This document shows positions 1 to 7,921 of a stretch of DNA of 49,490 nucleotides, one piece after another. Position numbers and translations under genes: made by a program. Source of the stretch: Halanaerobiaceae bacterium (GTDB taxonomy: Bacteria; Bacillota; Halanaerobiia; Halanaerobiales; Halarsenatibacteraceae). The DNA lies in NCBI GenBank assembly GCA_003553485.1, contig PWEJ01000087.1, forward strand, positions 1 to 49,490, in the 5' to 3' direction. Every line of letters starts with the position of its first letter. The stretch's first letter is position 1. The notes below the pieces were generated by a model. It saw only the letters and a list, made by a program, of their open reading frames with translations. It was not told the origin of the DNA and ran no database searches.

Positions 1-750
1 CTTGAAAGTCTCCAGGGTTTCAGGTCCAACGGTGGGGATATCCAGTCTAAAGTCCTGCCGGGGGCGACTGGCCTTAGCCAGCTGCAGTCCCGCTGACTCA
101 GATCCGGCCAGCAGTTTACCGGCTCTCTTGATGGCGGCATCGGTCCCCTCTACCGCCTCCACTGCCAGCACGGTACCTGAGGCCAGAAGCAGTGACTGGC
201 CCACCTCAAAATCAGCCAGCTTTTGGGCCAGCTTGAGACCCTCTTTAAGTTCCTGCTCCAGTTTATCCTCTGGCGACTCAATAAAGGGACCCACCTGCCA
301 GCCCGGTTCAAAAAAGACTTCATCTAAGAAGGTATCCTGGGGTAAGAGCTCAATCCCTCTCTCCTGGAGACACTTTAAAAATCCTTTGAGGATGGTCTCA
401 TCCTGCCAGTCGGGCAGGCTGGCCAGGAGTTTCTTCATCTCGGCATCAAAATATTGTTCCTGAAAGAGGCGGGCTTTCTCTATCTTACCTAACATTACTG
501 CCTGACTGATATCATCGGCCTCTAGCTGAGATAGGAGTTCCCCTAAAGAGGCGGGATTTACCTCCCGCACCAATTCTGCCGCCGATAAATCCGGTTTTGC
601 CAGGCCAGAGCGGGCAACCGTCTCCGGCAGCTCAATCTTTTCAGGGGCTGTTAAGTGATAGGCCACCACCTCTGCCCCAGCTCTTTGAGCCTCTTTTAGC
701 CAGATAGACGGCAGCCGACCGGTTCCTGCCAGCAAAGCTATCCTACTCAT
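1..750 (-). CDS. lpxI: LpxI, UDP-2,3-diacylglucosamine pyrophosphatase (partial, C-terminus beyond window)
   Basis: Predicted cytoplasmic or membrane-peripheral hydrolase of UDP-2,3-diacylglucosamine to lipid X and UMP, the fourth step of lipid A synthesis (LpxI family, formerly DUF1009, which replaces LpxH in many bacteria). I translated 250 codons from the ATG at 750 without a stop. The start MSRIALLAGTGRLP resembles the family N-terminus, and the family signatures LAVEAVEGTDAAIKRAG and DFRLDIPTVGPETLE are visible near the C-terminal end. LpxI is usually about 270-285 residues, so roughly 20-35 residues lie outside the window. Its start overlaps the lpxA stop by 8 bases (ATGAGTAG), which suggests translational coupling. 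LpxB would be expected next downstream, but it cannot be seen here. Confidence 0.9.
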   Translation of the reverse strand, partial: MSRIALLAGTGRLPSIWLKEAQRAGAEVVAYHLTAPEKIELPETVARSGLAKPDLSAAELVREVNPASLGELLSQLEADDISQAVMLGKIEKARLFQEQYFDAEMKKLLASLPDWQDETILKGFLKCLQERGIELLPQDTFLDEVFFEPGWQVGPFIESPEDKLEQELKEGLKLAQKLADFEVGQSLLLASGTVLAVEAVEGTDAAIKRAGKLLAGSESAGLQLAKASRPRQDFRLDIPTVGPETLETFK

Positions 751-1615
751 CCTTATCCCTCCGAAGAAAAACCAGCAGCTCCTCTCCTAATGCCGTCTCT
801 GGCTCTGGAAAATCTTTATCCTTGAGGCTCTGAAGCTGTGACTGGCGAAGTTTTCCCTCTTCCTCTGAGCGGTAAAGCTGGCGGTAAATATTTTTGAGAT
901 CCTTCACATCTGAGTGCTGATAGCCAGCTCGTCTCAGAGCAATGACATTAAGCCCCCGCAGAGCAGCTGGATTACCATCGGCTAAAAGAAAAGGAGGCAG
1001 ATCATCTCTTTGATAGGAATGGCCTCCTAACATGCTGAGCCTTCCCTGTTTGACTCCCGGGCCAAGCTGACATAAGCCTCCCAGAAAAGCCCCGCTGTCA
1101 ATCTCGGCCTCTTCACCGACTACAGTGGCATTGGCAATATTGATATTATCCTTAAGCCTGGCCCCGGCTTTTATCACCGTATAGGCCATCAAAAAATTAT
1201 TATCACCAATTATGGTGACTGGTGCCTTTTCTTCGGTCTGTTTTATCTCAGTCTGTTTCTCTCTTAGATACTGCTTTCTCTGGCCGTACTCCCTGCTCGA
1301 GCTATATATAATTGTGTATTCCCGAAAAACATTGTTGGCTCCGATTTTAACCTGACCTCTTTCTGAGGAGCCAGGCTGATCCTCTCCTTCTCTGGCCCCG
1401 ATTATTACTCCGCTCTGAAAGATATTGTTTTCACCGGCTGTCACTTTTCCTGTCAATCTGACCCTGGACTTAAGCCTGCAGCCCGGTCCTAATTGCACTT
1501 CAGGACCAACCACCGACCAGGGACCAATCTCACAGCCCGGTCCCAGTTGAGCCCCGGGAGATATTTCAGCACTGGCGGCAACCTTTATTTCAGTAGTGGG
1601 CATCGGCTGCTTCAC
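743..1615 (-). CDS. lpxA: LpxA-like UDP-GlcNAc acyltransferase homologue lacking the catalytic histidine
   Basis: Left-handed beta-helix hexapeptide-repeat protein of 290 residues (family about 255-270). It starts with GTG, which overlaps the fabZ TGA in a GTGA box. The fold, the C-terminal helical domain (LPPFLLADGNPAALRGLNVIALRRAGY, quoted here only as LPPFLLADGNPA and GLNVIALRRAGY) and the position between fabZ and lpxI identify it as the LpxA orthologue. LpxA transfers an R-3-hydroxyacyl group from ACP to UDP-GlcNAc. By hand alignment the E. coli residues His122, His125 (general base), His144, His160 and Gln161 fall on Val147, Ala150, Glu168, Gly185 and Pro186, and the His99 region reads IIYSSS. 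An insertion of about 20 residues, rich in K, E and Q, sits at 108-131. Either the mechanism differs, another protein does the reaction, or this one is a structural or inactive relative. Orthology is fairly sure; activity is not. Confidence 0.82.
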   Translation of the reverse strand: MKQPMPTTEIKVAASAEISPGAQLGPGCEIGPWSVVGPEVQLGPGCRLKSRVRLTGKVTAGENNIFQSGVIIGAREGEDQPGSSERGQVKIGANNVFREYTIIYSSSREYGQRKQYLREKQTEIKQTEEKAPVTIIGDNNFLMAYTVIKAGARLKDNINIANATVVGEEAEIDSGAFLGGLCQLGPGVKQGRLSMLGGHSYQRDDLPPFLLADGNPAALRGLNVIALRRAGYQHSDVKDLKNIYRQLYRSEEEGKLRQSQLQSLKDKDFPEPETALGEELLVFLRRDKDE

Positions 1616-2136
1616 CTGCCAACCTGACGGGTGGCAAAGGTCAGGGTGGCCTCGGCAGCCAGCTCCCCTGCAACCCTGGCAGTTGCTTTAACTTTGCTTA
1701 GAGAGGCCCGCACTCTTAAAATCTCGGCCTCTAAAATCAATGTATCGCCGGGGCGGACCTGACGGCGAAACTTGGCCTCTTTAATGCCAGCAAAGAAGGC
1801 TATTTCATCCCTATCCTGTTCCTCTTCTTCCTGCTCCGACTGATAGCTTTTAAGAAGGAGAATCCCTCCAGCCTGAGCCATAGCCTCAATGATTAAAACT
1901 CCTGGCATCACCGGTAGTTCAGGAAAATGGCCCTGAAAAAACTCTTCGTTGATGGTAACATTTTTTTTGGCTCTAATGGACTCTTCCTCTTGATAATCCA
2001 AAACTCTATCTACCAGGAGGAAGGGATAACGATGGGGCATAATATCCAGTATCTCATCTATCTCAAGCTGATTCATTTTCTTCTTTTTTTCTTTCTGGTC
2101 AGTCTGTTTCTCCTCATCTGCTGTCATCTCTATCAT
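1612..2136 (-). CDS. fabZ: FabZ, 3-hydroxyacyl-ACP dehydratase
   Basis: Hot-dog-fold dehydratase of fatty-acid elongation. It competes with LpxA and LpxD for R-3-hydroxyacyl-ACP, hence the common fabZ-lpxA pairing. The catalytic histidine is in the motif DIMPHRYPFLLVDRV (His35 counting from the first ATG) and the catalytic glutamate is in VLIIEAMAQAGG (Glu84). Three starts are possible: ATG at 2136 (23-base overlap with lpxC), ATG at 2127 (well spaced from the AGGAAAGGA sequence), or ATG at 2076, which gives the usual FabZ N-terminus MNQLEIDEIL. The first 20 residues are charged and lysine-rich and are not conserved in the family. A short acidic insertion (SEQEEEEQDRDE) precedes the IAFFAGIKEAKF motif. 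Confidence 0.95.
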   Translation of the reverse strand: MIEMTADEEKQTDQKEKKKKMNQLEIDEILDIMPHRYPFLLVDRVLDYQEEESIRAKKNVTINEEFFQGHFPELPVMPGVLIIEAMAQAGGILLLKSYQSEQEEEEQDRDEIAFFAGIKEAKFRRQVRPGDTLILEAEILRVRASLSKVKATARVAGELAAEATLTFATRQVGR

Positions 2137-3181
2137 TCCTTTCCTGCTTTTTTTCCTGGTCCCGCTGGGCTGCTATTTTTCGGGCTAACTCATGATTATG
2201 GCGGTGACCACTTCTGACGGCCAGGACCCTGGCTATCAGGGGACCGGCCAGGTAAAGATCGCCCAGAAGGTCTAAAAGTTTATGGCGGGCTGGTTCATTT
2301 ATAAAGCGCAGTTTTTGATTGGGACCCTGGTGGGAAAATAAGAGGGCCTCCTGAGCCTCTGCTCCCCCGGCTAAACCCTGCTTCTTTAAAGCTCTAAATT
2401 CTCTTTTCAGGGCAAAAGTCCGGGCAGGAGCCAGCTCCCGGGCAAAGTTATTAAGGCGTTCCTGGGGCTTTAAGCGCTGGTCAAGCTCAAAGGTTGCCCG
2501 CTGATAACCGGGAGGTTCCGGGCCGTAATCGAGATGATACTCCAATTCTAAAGTTAAATTCATATTGGCCATGTTAACAATATTTTCTATGTCAGCACTG
2601 GCTTGAGGCTTAACCCTTGCTCTCTGAGGTTGGTCATTCTGAGATTGATCATAAAGTTGGTCAATAAATGATGGGGGGAGGAGCAGAAGCTGGGCCTCAC
2701 CCTGACCAAGGATAATAGGTCTTTCCGGGATAAAATAACAACGGGGCTGACCCTGAGCTTTAAAGCCAGCCTCCTGTAGTAAGGAGAGAAAAATATTGCC
2801 ACTGCCATCTCTGCTGGGTAGCTCCGCTCCTTCTAACTCCAGCAACACATTATCGATTCCGGTGGCCGCCAGAGCTGCTAAAAGATGCTCACAGGTAGCT
2901 ATCTCTGACCCGGGCTCAGTTTCAGTTTGAGCTCCAGCTAAGTTAAGCCTGCTGGAGTCAGGTCTAATCTGCAAAGTGGTAGACCGCCTGCTCTCCTTTA
3001 GCCGCCCGGGACTCACCATCAGCTCCGGCTCTCCGGCTATATCTCGTCGACGAAGGATAATCCCACTATCGACTGCTGCCGGCCGGGCTGAGAGCAGAGC
3101 AGGGCTACCGCTATGAATTCCCCTGCCTTCGACCCGGGCTTCCTGCCCCAGGGTGTATTGCTCTCCAGCTCTTAACAGCAT
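2114..3181 (-). CDS. lpxC: LpxC, UDP-3-O-acyl-N-acetylglucosamine deacetylase
   Basis: Zinc amidase that catalyses the committed step of lipid A synthesis in the cytoplasm. It has two LpxC domains. Zinc ligands are His99 in TCEHLL, and His300 and Asp304 in PARHKLLDLLGDLYLAG. Asp308 and the proton-relay His326 in RSGHRHNHELA are also present, so the active site looks intact. At 355 residues it is longer than E. coli LpxC (305). The extra length lies around residues 45-90 and in a polar insertion near 171-205 rich in Q, N and D. The ATG at 3181 follows a GAGGAGGAATT site. The last codons overlap fabZ. It is read with the upstream lptA-like and lptF genes. Confidence 0.95.
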   Translation of the reverse strand: MLLRAGEQYTLGQEARVEGRGIHSGSPALLSARPAAVDSGIILRRRDIAGEPELMVSPGRLKESRRSTTLQIRPDSSRLNLAGAQTETEPGSEIATCEHLLAALAATGIDNVLLELEGAELPSRDGSGNIFLSLLQEAGFKAQGQPRCYFIPERPIILGQGEAQLLLLPPSFIDQLYDQSQNDQPQRARVKPQASADIENIVNMANMNLTLELEYHLDYGPEPPGYQRATFELDQRLKPQERLNNFARELAPARTFALKREFRALKKQGLAGGAEAQEALLFSHQGPNQKLRFINEPARHKLLDLLGDLYLAGPLIARVLAVRSGHRHNHELARKIAAQRDQEKKQERNDRDDSR

Positions 3182-3254
3182 CTATAATTCCTCCTCAAAA
3201 TCTACCTTTCTCTAACTCTAGCAGTTTCAAGCTCTAACCCCGGTAAGGCTTCAA

Positions 3255-3887
3255 TTAAAGCTTAAGCTCGATGGAAACATTGCCCTCAGCGGTAAAGACC
3301 TGGCCGTCTTCCATATCAATCTCGGCTCTATCACTGGTGATTCTATCGCCATTTTCTTCTACGATCTCCACCTGACGCCGGAGATAGAAGATGCCCTCTT
3401 CCTCTCGATAATCACCTTCTTCACTGGTGATAGTTCGCCCGCCCTGATAGATGGTCAGGCCAGAATCCATCTCATAGCTTTCTCTTTCGGCATTATAGAG
3501 GAGGCGAGGGGCTGTTAAATTCAAAGGTTCATTATCTTCATCTTCCTCTAAAGTCAACTCTACCTCCTCTTCAAAGAGAATATCCTCATCATCTAAATAG
3601 ATGGTCATCTTTAAGGACCTGATATGGCCCCGCTCCATTAGCATCTCGATATCTTCATAGAGGTAGGCAATGGAGTTCTCCCGGTCAATCTCGCCATAGC
3701 GAGAGGTTATCTCTAAATCCTGCCAGAAAATTGTCACCCCGTCCTTTAAATCAATCCAATCCTCCTGATAGTTGAGACTGCCTGCTGAGATCTGCATGCT
3801 GGCCTGAACCGGGAAAGTTCTAAAGCCTGCCAGCAGAAAGAATGGCAGGATCAGCAGGATAGCCAGCCTGAAAGTGTTTTTTGTCAT
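3255..3887 (-). CDS. LptA/OstA-like periplasmic protein (copy 2)
   Basis: Secreted protein of 210 residues. The N-terminal hydrophobic segment (about residues 7-29, ending PVQAS) is a probable signal peptide, followed by repeating beta-strand motifs of the OstA/LptA N-terminal type: ISAGSLNYQEDWIDLKDGV, then blocks ending in ITSEEGDY and ITSDRAEIDMEDGQVFTAEGN. LptA-like proteins form the periplasmic bridge that carries lipopolysaccharide from LptB2FG/LptC to the outer membrane. The arrangement of motifs closely repeats that of the protein at 5205-5939, so the two are likely paralogues flanking the permease gene. The protein is strongly acidic. One copy may act as an LptC substitute; that is inference. 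Confidence 0.8.
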   Translation of the reverse strand: MTKNTFRLAILLILPFFLLAGFRTFPVQASMQISAGSLNYQEDWIDLKDGVTIFWQDLEITSRYGEIDRENSIAYLYEDIEMLMERGHIRSLKMTIYLDDEDILFEEEVELTLEEDEDNEPLNLTAPRLLYNAERESYEMDSGLTIYQGGRTITSEEGDYREEEGIFYLRRQVEIVEENGDRITSDRAEIDMEDGQVFTAEGNVSIELKL

Positions 3888-3961
3888 AGTTCTGCTCCCT
3901 TCACTGCCGGCCTGATTTTAATGCTCTTTCACCGACAGCTTTTTTATTGGGCCAATCCTTT

Positions 3962-4002
3962 AAAAAACTGGCTCTGACCAGCCGCGATTCCCTATCAGCC
4001 AG
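3962..4002 (-). terminator. Weak hairpin plus T-run after lptF (possible attenuator)
   Basis: Just after the lptF stop, CTGGCT and AGCCAG can pair across a loop of about 23 bases and are followed by TTTTTT on the minus strand. The stem is short, so it may only attenuate read-through into the downstream lptA-like, lpxC, fabZ, lpxA genes. Confidence 0.3.
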
Positions 4003-4005
4003 AGG

Positions 4006-5130
4006 CTAAAAGAAATGAGTCATAAAGCGGTTAATGACACCAAAGAGTGAATCGCGAAAAATTATCAACAGAACACCCAAAACAAAGAAAAAGCCATTGG
4101 GCAGCCAGGCAGCCACTAAGGGTGTAAAAGCGCCAGCCCGGCCTAAAGAACGGGAAAAGGAGACCAGCACATAATAGGTGAAGATAATAACCACCGTCAG
4201 AGCTAAAGATAAAGCCCGGCTCTCCCTGTTACCAAGACTTAAGGGAGTTCCCACCAGGATAAAGATAAAGGCTGTGAAGGGCAGGGCCAGTTTCATGTGA
4301 TAATCGACTAAAAGCCTCGTCACATCAATGCCGCTGCGCTGAAAGAGCTCTATCTCCTGGCGCAACTCCTGGCGGCTCATCTCTGCCGGTGTCCGCTGCC
4401 GGGCTAAAAATTGCTCCATATCATCCTCCAGCTGGAGCTCCATCTCCGAGAAGCCAGCTGCTACCTCTAACCGGCCATCACTGGTATAGGAATGGAGGTG
4501 ACCGTCGGTTAAAAGCCAGTCGCTGCCTAAGACCTGGCCCTGCTGAGCGGTGATGACCTCCGGGAAACCATCTCCCCGGGAGCGATCAAAGATCACCACT
4601 GATTCTAAAGTGAGCTCATTTTCATCATAGTTTTCCACATAGAAGATTTTATCGTCGGGCCCCTCAAAAAAGACATTTTCCTGCACATCAGGCATCACAT
4701 CCTGCAGAGCCAGTCTCCTGATGATATTGCGGGCCTGGTGGTTGCTCCAGGGTACTACCTGTTCGTTGATGAGATAAGTGCCCAGGGTAACTAATAGCCC
4801 AAAGACTATCAGCGGTACCACCAGCCGATAGATACTGAAGCCCCCCATTCTGATGGCAAAGAACTCATTCTCCCGGGTCAGCCTGCCCAGCCCCACCATG
4901 ACGGCAAAGAGCACGGCCATGGGAAAAGACTGAACGAAAATCTCCGGCAATTGATAAAGGAGCAGGCGCAGAACCTCATCCACAGGGGCATCCTGCATGA
5001 TGATAAGGTCAGCAACTTCATAGAGAAAGTTACTCAACATCACAACGCCGATTACCATCACTCCGGCCACATAGGGCCGGGCAATCTCCTTAAAAATATA
5101 TTTATCTACTATTAACGGTTTAATTCTCAA
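4006..5130 (-). CDS. lptF: LptF/LptG family permease (YjgP/YjgQ)
   Basis: Inner-membrane permease component of the lipopolysaccharide export ABC transporter. The 374 residues follow the family plan: transmembrane helices near 15-40, 60-80 and 100-125, a large periplasmic beta-rich domain (about 130-265), and three C-terminal helices (about 275-365). Characteristic stretches are YIFKEIARPYVAG, LPEIFVQSFPMAVLFA and GRLTRENEFFAIRMGG. The start is a TTG at 5130 spaced seven bases from GGAGGG. Proteobacteria carry two such genes, lptF and lptG; only one lies here, between two LptA-like genes. A homodimer or a second copy elsewhere is possible. No LptB ATPase gene is in the window. Confidence 0.92.
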   Translation of the reverse strand: MRIKPLIVDKYIFKEIARPYVAGVMVIGVVMLSNFLYEVADLIIMQDAPVDEVLRLLLYQLPEIFVQSFPMAVLFAVMVGLGRLTRENEFFAIRMGGFSIYRLVVPLIVFGLLVTLGTYLINEQVVPWSNHQARNIIRRLALQDVMPDVQENVFFEGPDDKIFYVENYDENELTLESVVIFDRSRGDGFPEVITAQQGQVLGSDWLLTDGHLHSYTSDGRLEVAAGFSEMELQLEDDMEQFLARQRTPAEMSRQELRQEIELFQRSGIDVTRLLVDYHMKLALPFTAFIFILVGTPLSLGNRESRALSLALTVVIIFTYYVLVSFSRSLGRAGAFTPLVAAWLPNGFFFVLGVLLIIFRDSLFGVINRFMTHFF

Positions 5131-5204
5131 TCCTAAACCCTCCAGAACTAAACTTCCTTTGAAAACTAAAAGTTACATTCAGGACCTTTGTCCTTATCAT
5201 TAAT

Positions 5205-5939
5205 TTATAATTCCAGCTCTATCTCTACTTCGCCTTCGGCGGTGAAGAGGTCGCCTTCACCGAGGTGGAGTTCGGCCTGCTGACTGGTGATGGTATCGCC
5301 ACCGGCTTCCACTATCTCCACCCCGTCATAGAGATAAAAGACATCCTCTTCGGCACTATAATCACCGGAACCTGCTGCTATATCGCGGTTCTCATCTTCA
5401 ATGGCAAGGTCACTCTCTATGAAAAAGTCATCGCTGGCTGTATCATACTCCAGCTCTTCGGTCTCCAATATATAGCCTTCGCCGTTATCTTCTCCGGTGA
5501 TATCGAGGATTACATCGTCTTGAAAAAATACCTGGTCATCCTCTAAATAAATCACCATCTCCTGGGAGTTTATCTCGCCCTGGTCAAACTCCATGCTGAT
5601 ATCCTCATAAAGATAGGTGATGGAATCTTCGCGGTCCACTTCCCCGCGCTGGGAGTAAATATCATATTCCTGCCAGTAAATCACTACTCCATCCTCTAAA
5701 TCTATATAGTCCTCTTCATAGGTCAATCCACCGGCATCTATCTGGAGACTCTCGCCGGCTTCCTCTGCCTCCTCTGTCTCTTCCTGCATTTCTTCCTCTA
5801 CTGCCTCCTCTGCCTGTACTCTGGCTTCAAAGCCAGGCAGGGTCAGGCTAAGGGCCAGAAATAACAGTGTCAACACTATTAGCATTAGCCCTCTTTTAGT
5901 AAAATCAGTTGGAGCCAGTTTTCTTTCCAGTCTCTTCAT
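5205..5939 (-). CDS. LptA/OstA-like periplasmic protein (copy 1)
   Basis: Secreted protein of 244 residues starting at an ATG after CTGGAGGG. A basic N-terminus and hydrophobic segment (about 17-42) form a signal peptide with cleavage probable near VQAEE. An acidic linker (about 44-64, mostly E and A) follows. The rest is an OstA/LptA-type beta repeat region: LQIDAGGLTYEEDYIDLEDG, then several 30-residue units ending TITSQQAELHLGEGDLFTAEGE. It shares the same unit order and many identical positions with the protein at 3255-3887. The likely role is periplasmic LPS transport together with the LptF permease encoded immediately downstream. Confidence 0.8.
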   Translation of the reverse strand: MKRLERKLAPTDFTKRGLMLIVLTLLFLALSLTLPGFEARVQAEEAVEEEMQEETEEAEEAGESLQIDAGGLTYEEDYIDLEDGVVIYWQEYDIYSQRGEVDREDSITYLYEDISMEFDQGEINSQEMVIYLEDDQVFFQDDVILDITGEDNGEGYILETEELEYDTASDDFFIESDLAIEDENRDIAAGSGDYSAEEDVFYLYDGVEIVEAGGDTITSQQAELHLGEGDLFTAEGEVEIELEL

Positions 5940-5971
5940 AGGCTACCCTCCAGAATTAGTAAAATTTACAG

Positions 5972-6012
5972 TTCATCAATAGTTCTATTCATTAATAGTC
6001 CCCTTAATAGTC
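5972..6012. repeat. Three degenerate copies of a TTCATYAATAGTY-like element
   Basis: Upstream of the lptA-like gene, TTCATCAATAGTT (5972-5984), TTCATTAATAGTC (5988-6000) and a shorter CTTAATAGTCC copy (about 6003-6013) follow each other. They lie in the 119-base gap between the barrel gene and the lptA-like gene. They could be a regulator site or simple slippage. Confidence 0.4.
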
Positions 6013-6058
6013 CATCATTTTTTATTAAAATTGGTTCTTCCTGCATGCAGCTGGTGGA

Positions 6059-6724
6059 TTAAAAGTTAAAGCTCACCCCGGCCTTAACGCTATCCAGGTT
6101 TAATATGCCTAGTTCCGCCGTTACCTCTGGTGTTAAATTCATCCGAGCCCCGACATTAAGGGACTCATCGAGATATTCAGCCATCAATCTAGTCTGGGGC
6201 ATATTTAATTGACCCTCTTCCCGGGTTATCTGCTGTTCTCCAGGATTAACGACATAATCCATTCCCAGCATAATTCCACCTATAGCAGTATCGGTGAGGC
6301 CAAAATGAATCGAAAGATTATCAACCAGAGTGGTACTGCCTACCACATAAAGCGCCCGACCCTGAATACCCACTGCTACATCGGGGATCTCACCATCTTC
6401 TCTGATGATGCGGGTCTTGAGCAGGACACCCAACTCGGGATCGTCGTTGGGGTGGGTCCTTACCTGCCCCCCTAATTCAATAAAGTTTTCAATGCGAAAA
6501 ACTCCAAATATCCTGCCCCGACTGCCAATCATATTGGCTCCCACGCTGCCCTCACCAGCCATTATCCGGGCCGTCGGCCCCTCAATCAGCTCAGTGGGAT
6601 GAGCCCGGGCTTCTTCTGCCGATAGAGTCAGGCTTAAAATCAGCAATATAGTAACCAGAAAAAAAGAACCTATGATTTTAGCTGTTATATTATAATCTTT
6701 TGGTTTTGTTAGTTTTTGCACCAC
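6059..6724 (-). CDS. Predicted small outer-membrane beta-barrel protein
   Basis: No specific family recognised. The 221 residues begin with a signal sequence (hydrophobic about 17-36, ending AEEARA). Alternating strands follow, with many glycines and aromatic or hydrophobic residues on every second position, and the last residues are AGVSFNF. A terminal phenylalanine of this kind is the usual BAM-recognised end of an outer-membrane barrel. The start is one of two adjacent GTG codons after AAGGAGGG. It is the first gene behind the promoter at 6775-6804 and precedes the LPS transport genes. Stretches such as NMIGSRGRIFGVFRIENF and NVGARMNLTPEVTAELG look like paired strands. Function unknown; it might be a structural porin-like protein or an LPS-related barrel. 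Confidence 0.7.
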   Translation of the reverse strand: MVQKLTKPKDYNITAKIIGSFFLVTILLILSLTLSAEEARAHPTELIEGPTARIMAGEGSVGANMIGSRGRIFGVFRIENFIELGGQVRTHPNDDPELGVLLKTRIIREDGEIPDVAVGIQGRALYVVGSTTLVDNLSIHFGLTDTAIGGIMLGMDYVVNPGEQQITREEGQLNMPQTRLMAEYLDESLNVGARMNLTPEVTAELGILNLDSVKAGVSFNF

Positions 6725-6774
6725 GAAAAATTGCCCTCCTTAGATGAAATATTGTATAATTTTCTACTGGTACC

Positions 6775-6804
6775 ATTATATCACTAATAGACCACTTTTG
6801 TCAG
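6775..6804 (-). promoter_or_regulatory. Sigma-70-type promoter for the LPS transport/lipid A operon
   Basis: CTGACA, an 18-base spacer and TATAAT with an upstream TGA (extended -10) lie directly behind lpxD. This suggests that the barrel-lptA-lptF-lptA-lpxC-fabZ-lpxA-lpxI genes can be transcribed separately from bamA-lpxD. Confidence 0.65.
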
Positions 6805-6809
6805 CCTCT

Positions 6810-7919
6810 TTATTGCTCTGATGGCAAATATTGATCCAGACGCTTTTCTAACTCCTGGATCTGCTGCTTGAGCTTATCGAGACGGCGGAAATGAGCCTGC
6901 TGTTTTAAATAGGTGCGATGTTCCTGAGCCGGAATGCCAGAATAATAACCCCCTTCTTCAAGGTCCCGGCTAACCTTGGCCTTGCCGGTGATGGTGACTC
7001 CTTCTCCTATTTTAAGGTGATCTTCCACGCCCACCTGACCGGCTAAAGTTGTTCTGGCACCAAGCTCGGTGCTGCCGGCAATCCCACTCTGACCGGCCAC
7101 CAGCGAACCCGGACCTAGCTTGACATTATGGGCTATCTGAACTAGATTATCGATCTTGCTGCCAGCTCCAATCCGTGTTTCTCCTGCCACTCCTCTGTCA
7201 ATGGCGGTTAAAGCACCGATCTCCACCTCATCTTCAATCACCACTTTTCCCTGCTGAGGCACCTTATGGTGACGCTCTTCGTCACTGGCATAGCCAAACC
7301 CATCAGAACCTATGACTGCTCCGGCCTGAATCTCCACCTTATCACCGATTATAGCTCCCGGCATCACCTTAACTCCGGGATGGAAAAGACAGTCCTGGCC
7401 TATCTCAATATCAGCTACCAGGATGACTCCGGCAGCTATTCTGCTCCTGGCACCAATCTTCACTCCCGGTCCGATGATAGCTCCGCTCATCACGGTGACA
7501 CCTTCTTCTAACTCAGCTGCTGGCGATACTCTGGCTCCAGCAGCTATTTCCCCCTGGTTGACCAGGATTTTACTGCTCTCCTGACCATAGTTTTCAGCCA
7601 GATAGCGTTTATCCGGAAAGAGATTGGCCAGCTGAGCAAAGGCAGTCCGGGGGTTATCCACCAGCAGTAATGGAACATCAGCAAGAGCCAGCTCCGATTC
7701 CTGGTAAAGACTCCTGGTTAATAAAATTAAACCAGCCTTATTTTCCCGGGCCAGTTTTAAAAAATTTTCATCTTCAGCATAGGTCAGATAGTCAGGGTCA
7801 GCCTCTGGCGCTCCCCGCACCCCTTTAATATTCTTCTCCGGATTAGCTTTGAGCTCTCCTCCTGCTTTAGCCGCCAATTCCGAAGCCTGCCAGACTGATT
7901 TAGTTTCCTTCTGAGACAT
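6810..7919 (-). CDS. lpxD: LpxD, UDP-3-O-acylglucosamine N-acyltransferase
   Basis: Adds the second R-3-hydroxyacyl chain, to the 2-amino group of UDP-3-acyl-glucosamine, in the cytoplasm. The N-terminal uridine-binding domain spans about residues 1-110, the left-handed beta-helix with hexapeptide repeats about 115-325, and a C-terminal coiled helix about 330-369. Key residues are present: the GSDGFGYA motif (205-212), the catalytic His264 in NLVQIAHNV (E. coli His239) and His301 in [12 protein letters not shown] (E. coli His276). Length 369 against 341 in E. coli. The ATG at 7919 lies 2 bases after the stop of the OmpH-like lipoprotein gene, so the two are co-translated or coupled. This contrasts with lpxA, which lost its catalytic histidines. 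Confidence 0.96.
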   Translation of the reverse strand: MSQKETKSVWQASELAAKAGGELKANPEKNIKGVRGAPEADPDYLTYAEDENFLKLARENKAGLILLTRSLYQESELALADVPLLLVDNPRTAFAQLANLFPDKRYLAENYGQESSKILVNQGEIAAGARVSPAAELEEGVTVMSGAIIGPGVKIGARSRIAAGVILVADIEIGQDCLFHPGVKVMPGAIIGDKVEIQAGAVIGSDGFGYASDEERHHKVPQQGKVVIEDEVEIGALTAIDRGVAGETRIGAGSKIDNLVQIAHNVKLGPGSLVAGQSGIAGSTELGARTTLAGQVGVEDHLKIGEGVTITGKAKVSRDLEEGGYYSGIPAQEHRTYLKQQAHFRRLDKLKQQIQELEKRLDQYLPSEQ

Positions 7920-7921
7920 GA

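Noticed and set aside
2-463. Plus-strand frame at the window start
   Set aside because: It lies opposite lpxI, which has family motifs and a coupled start; serine-rich composition marks it as a shadow.
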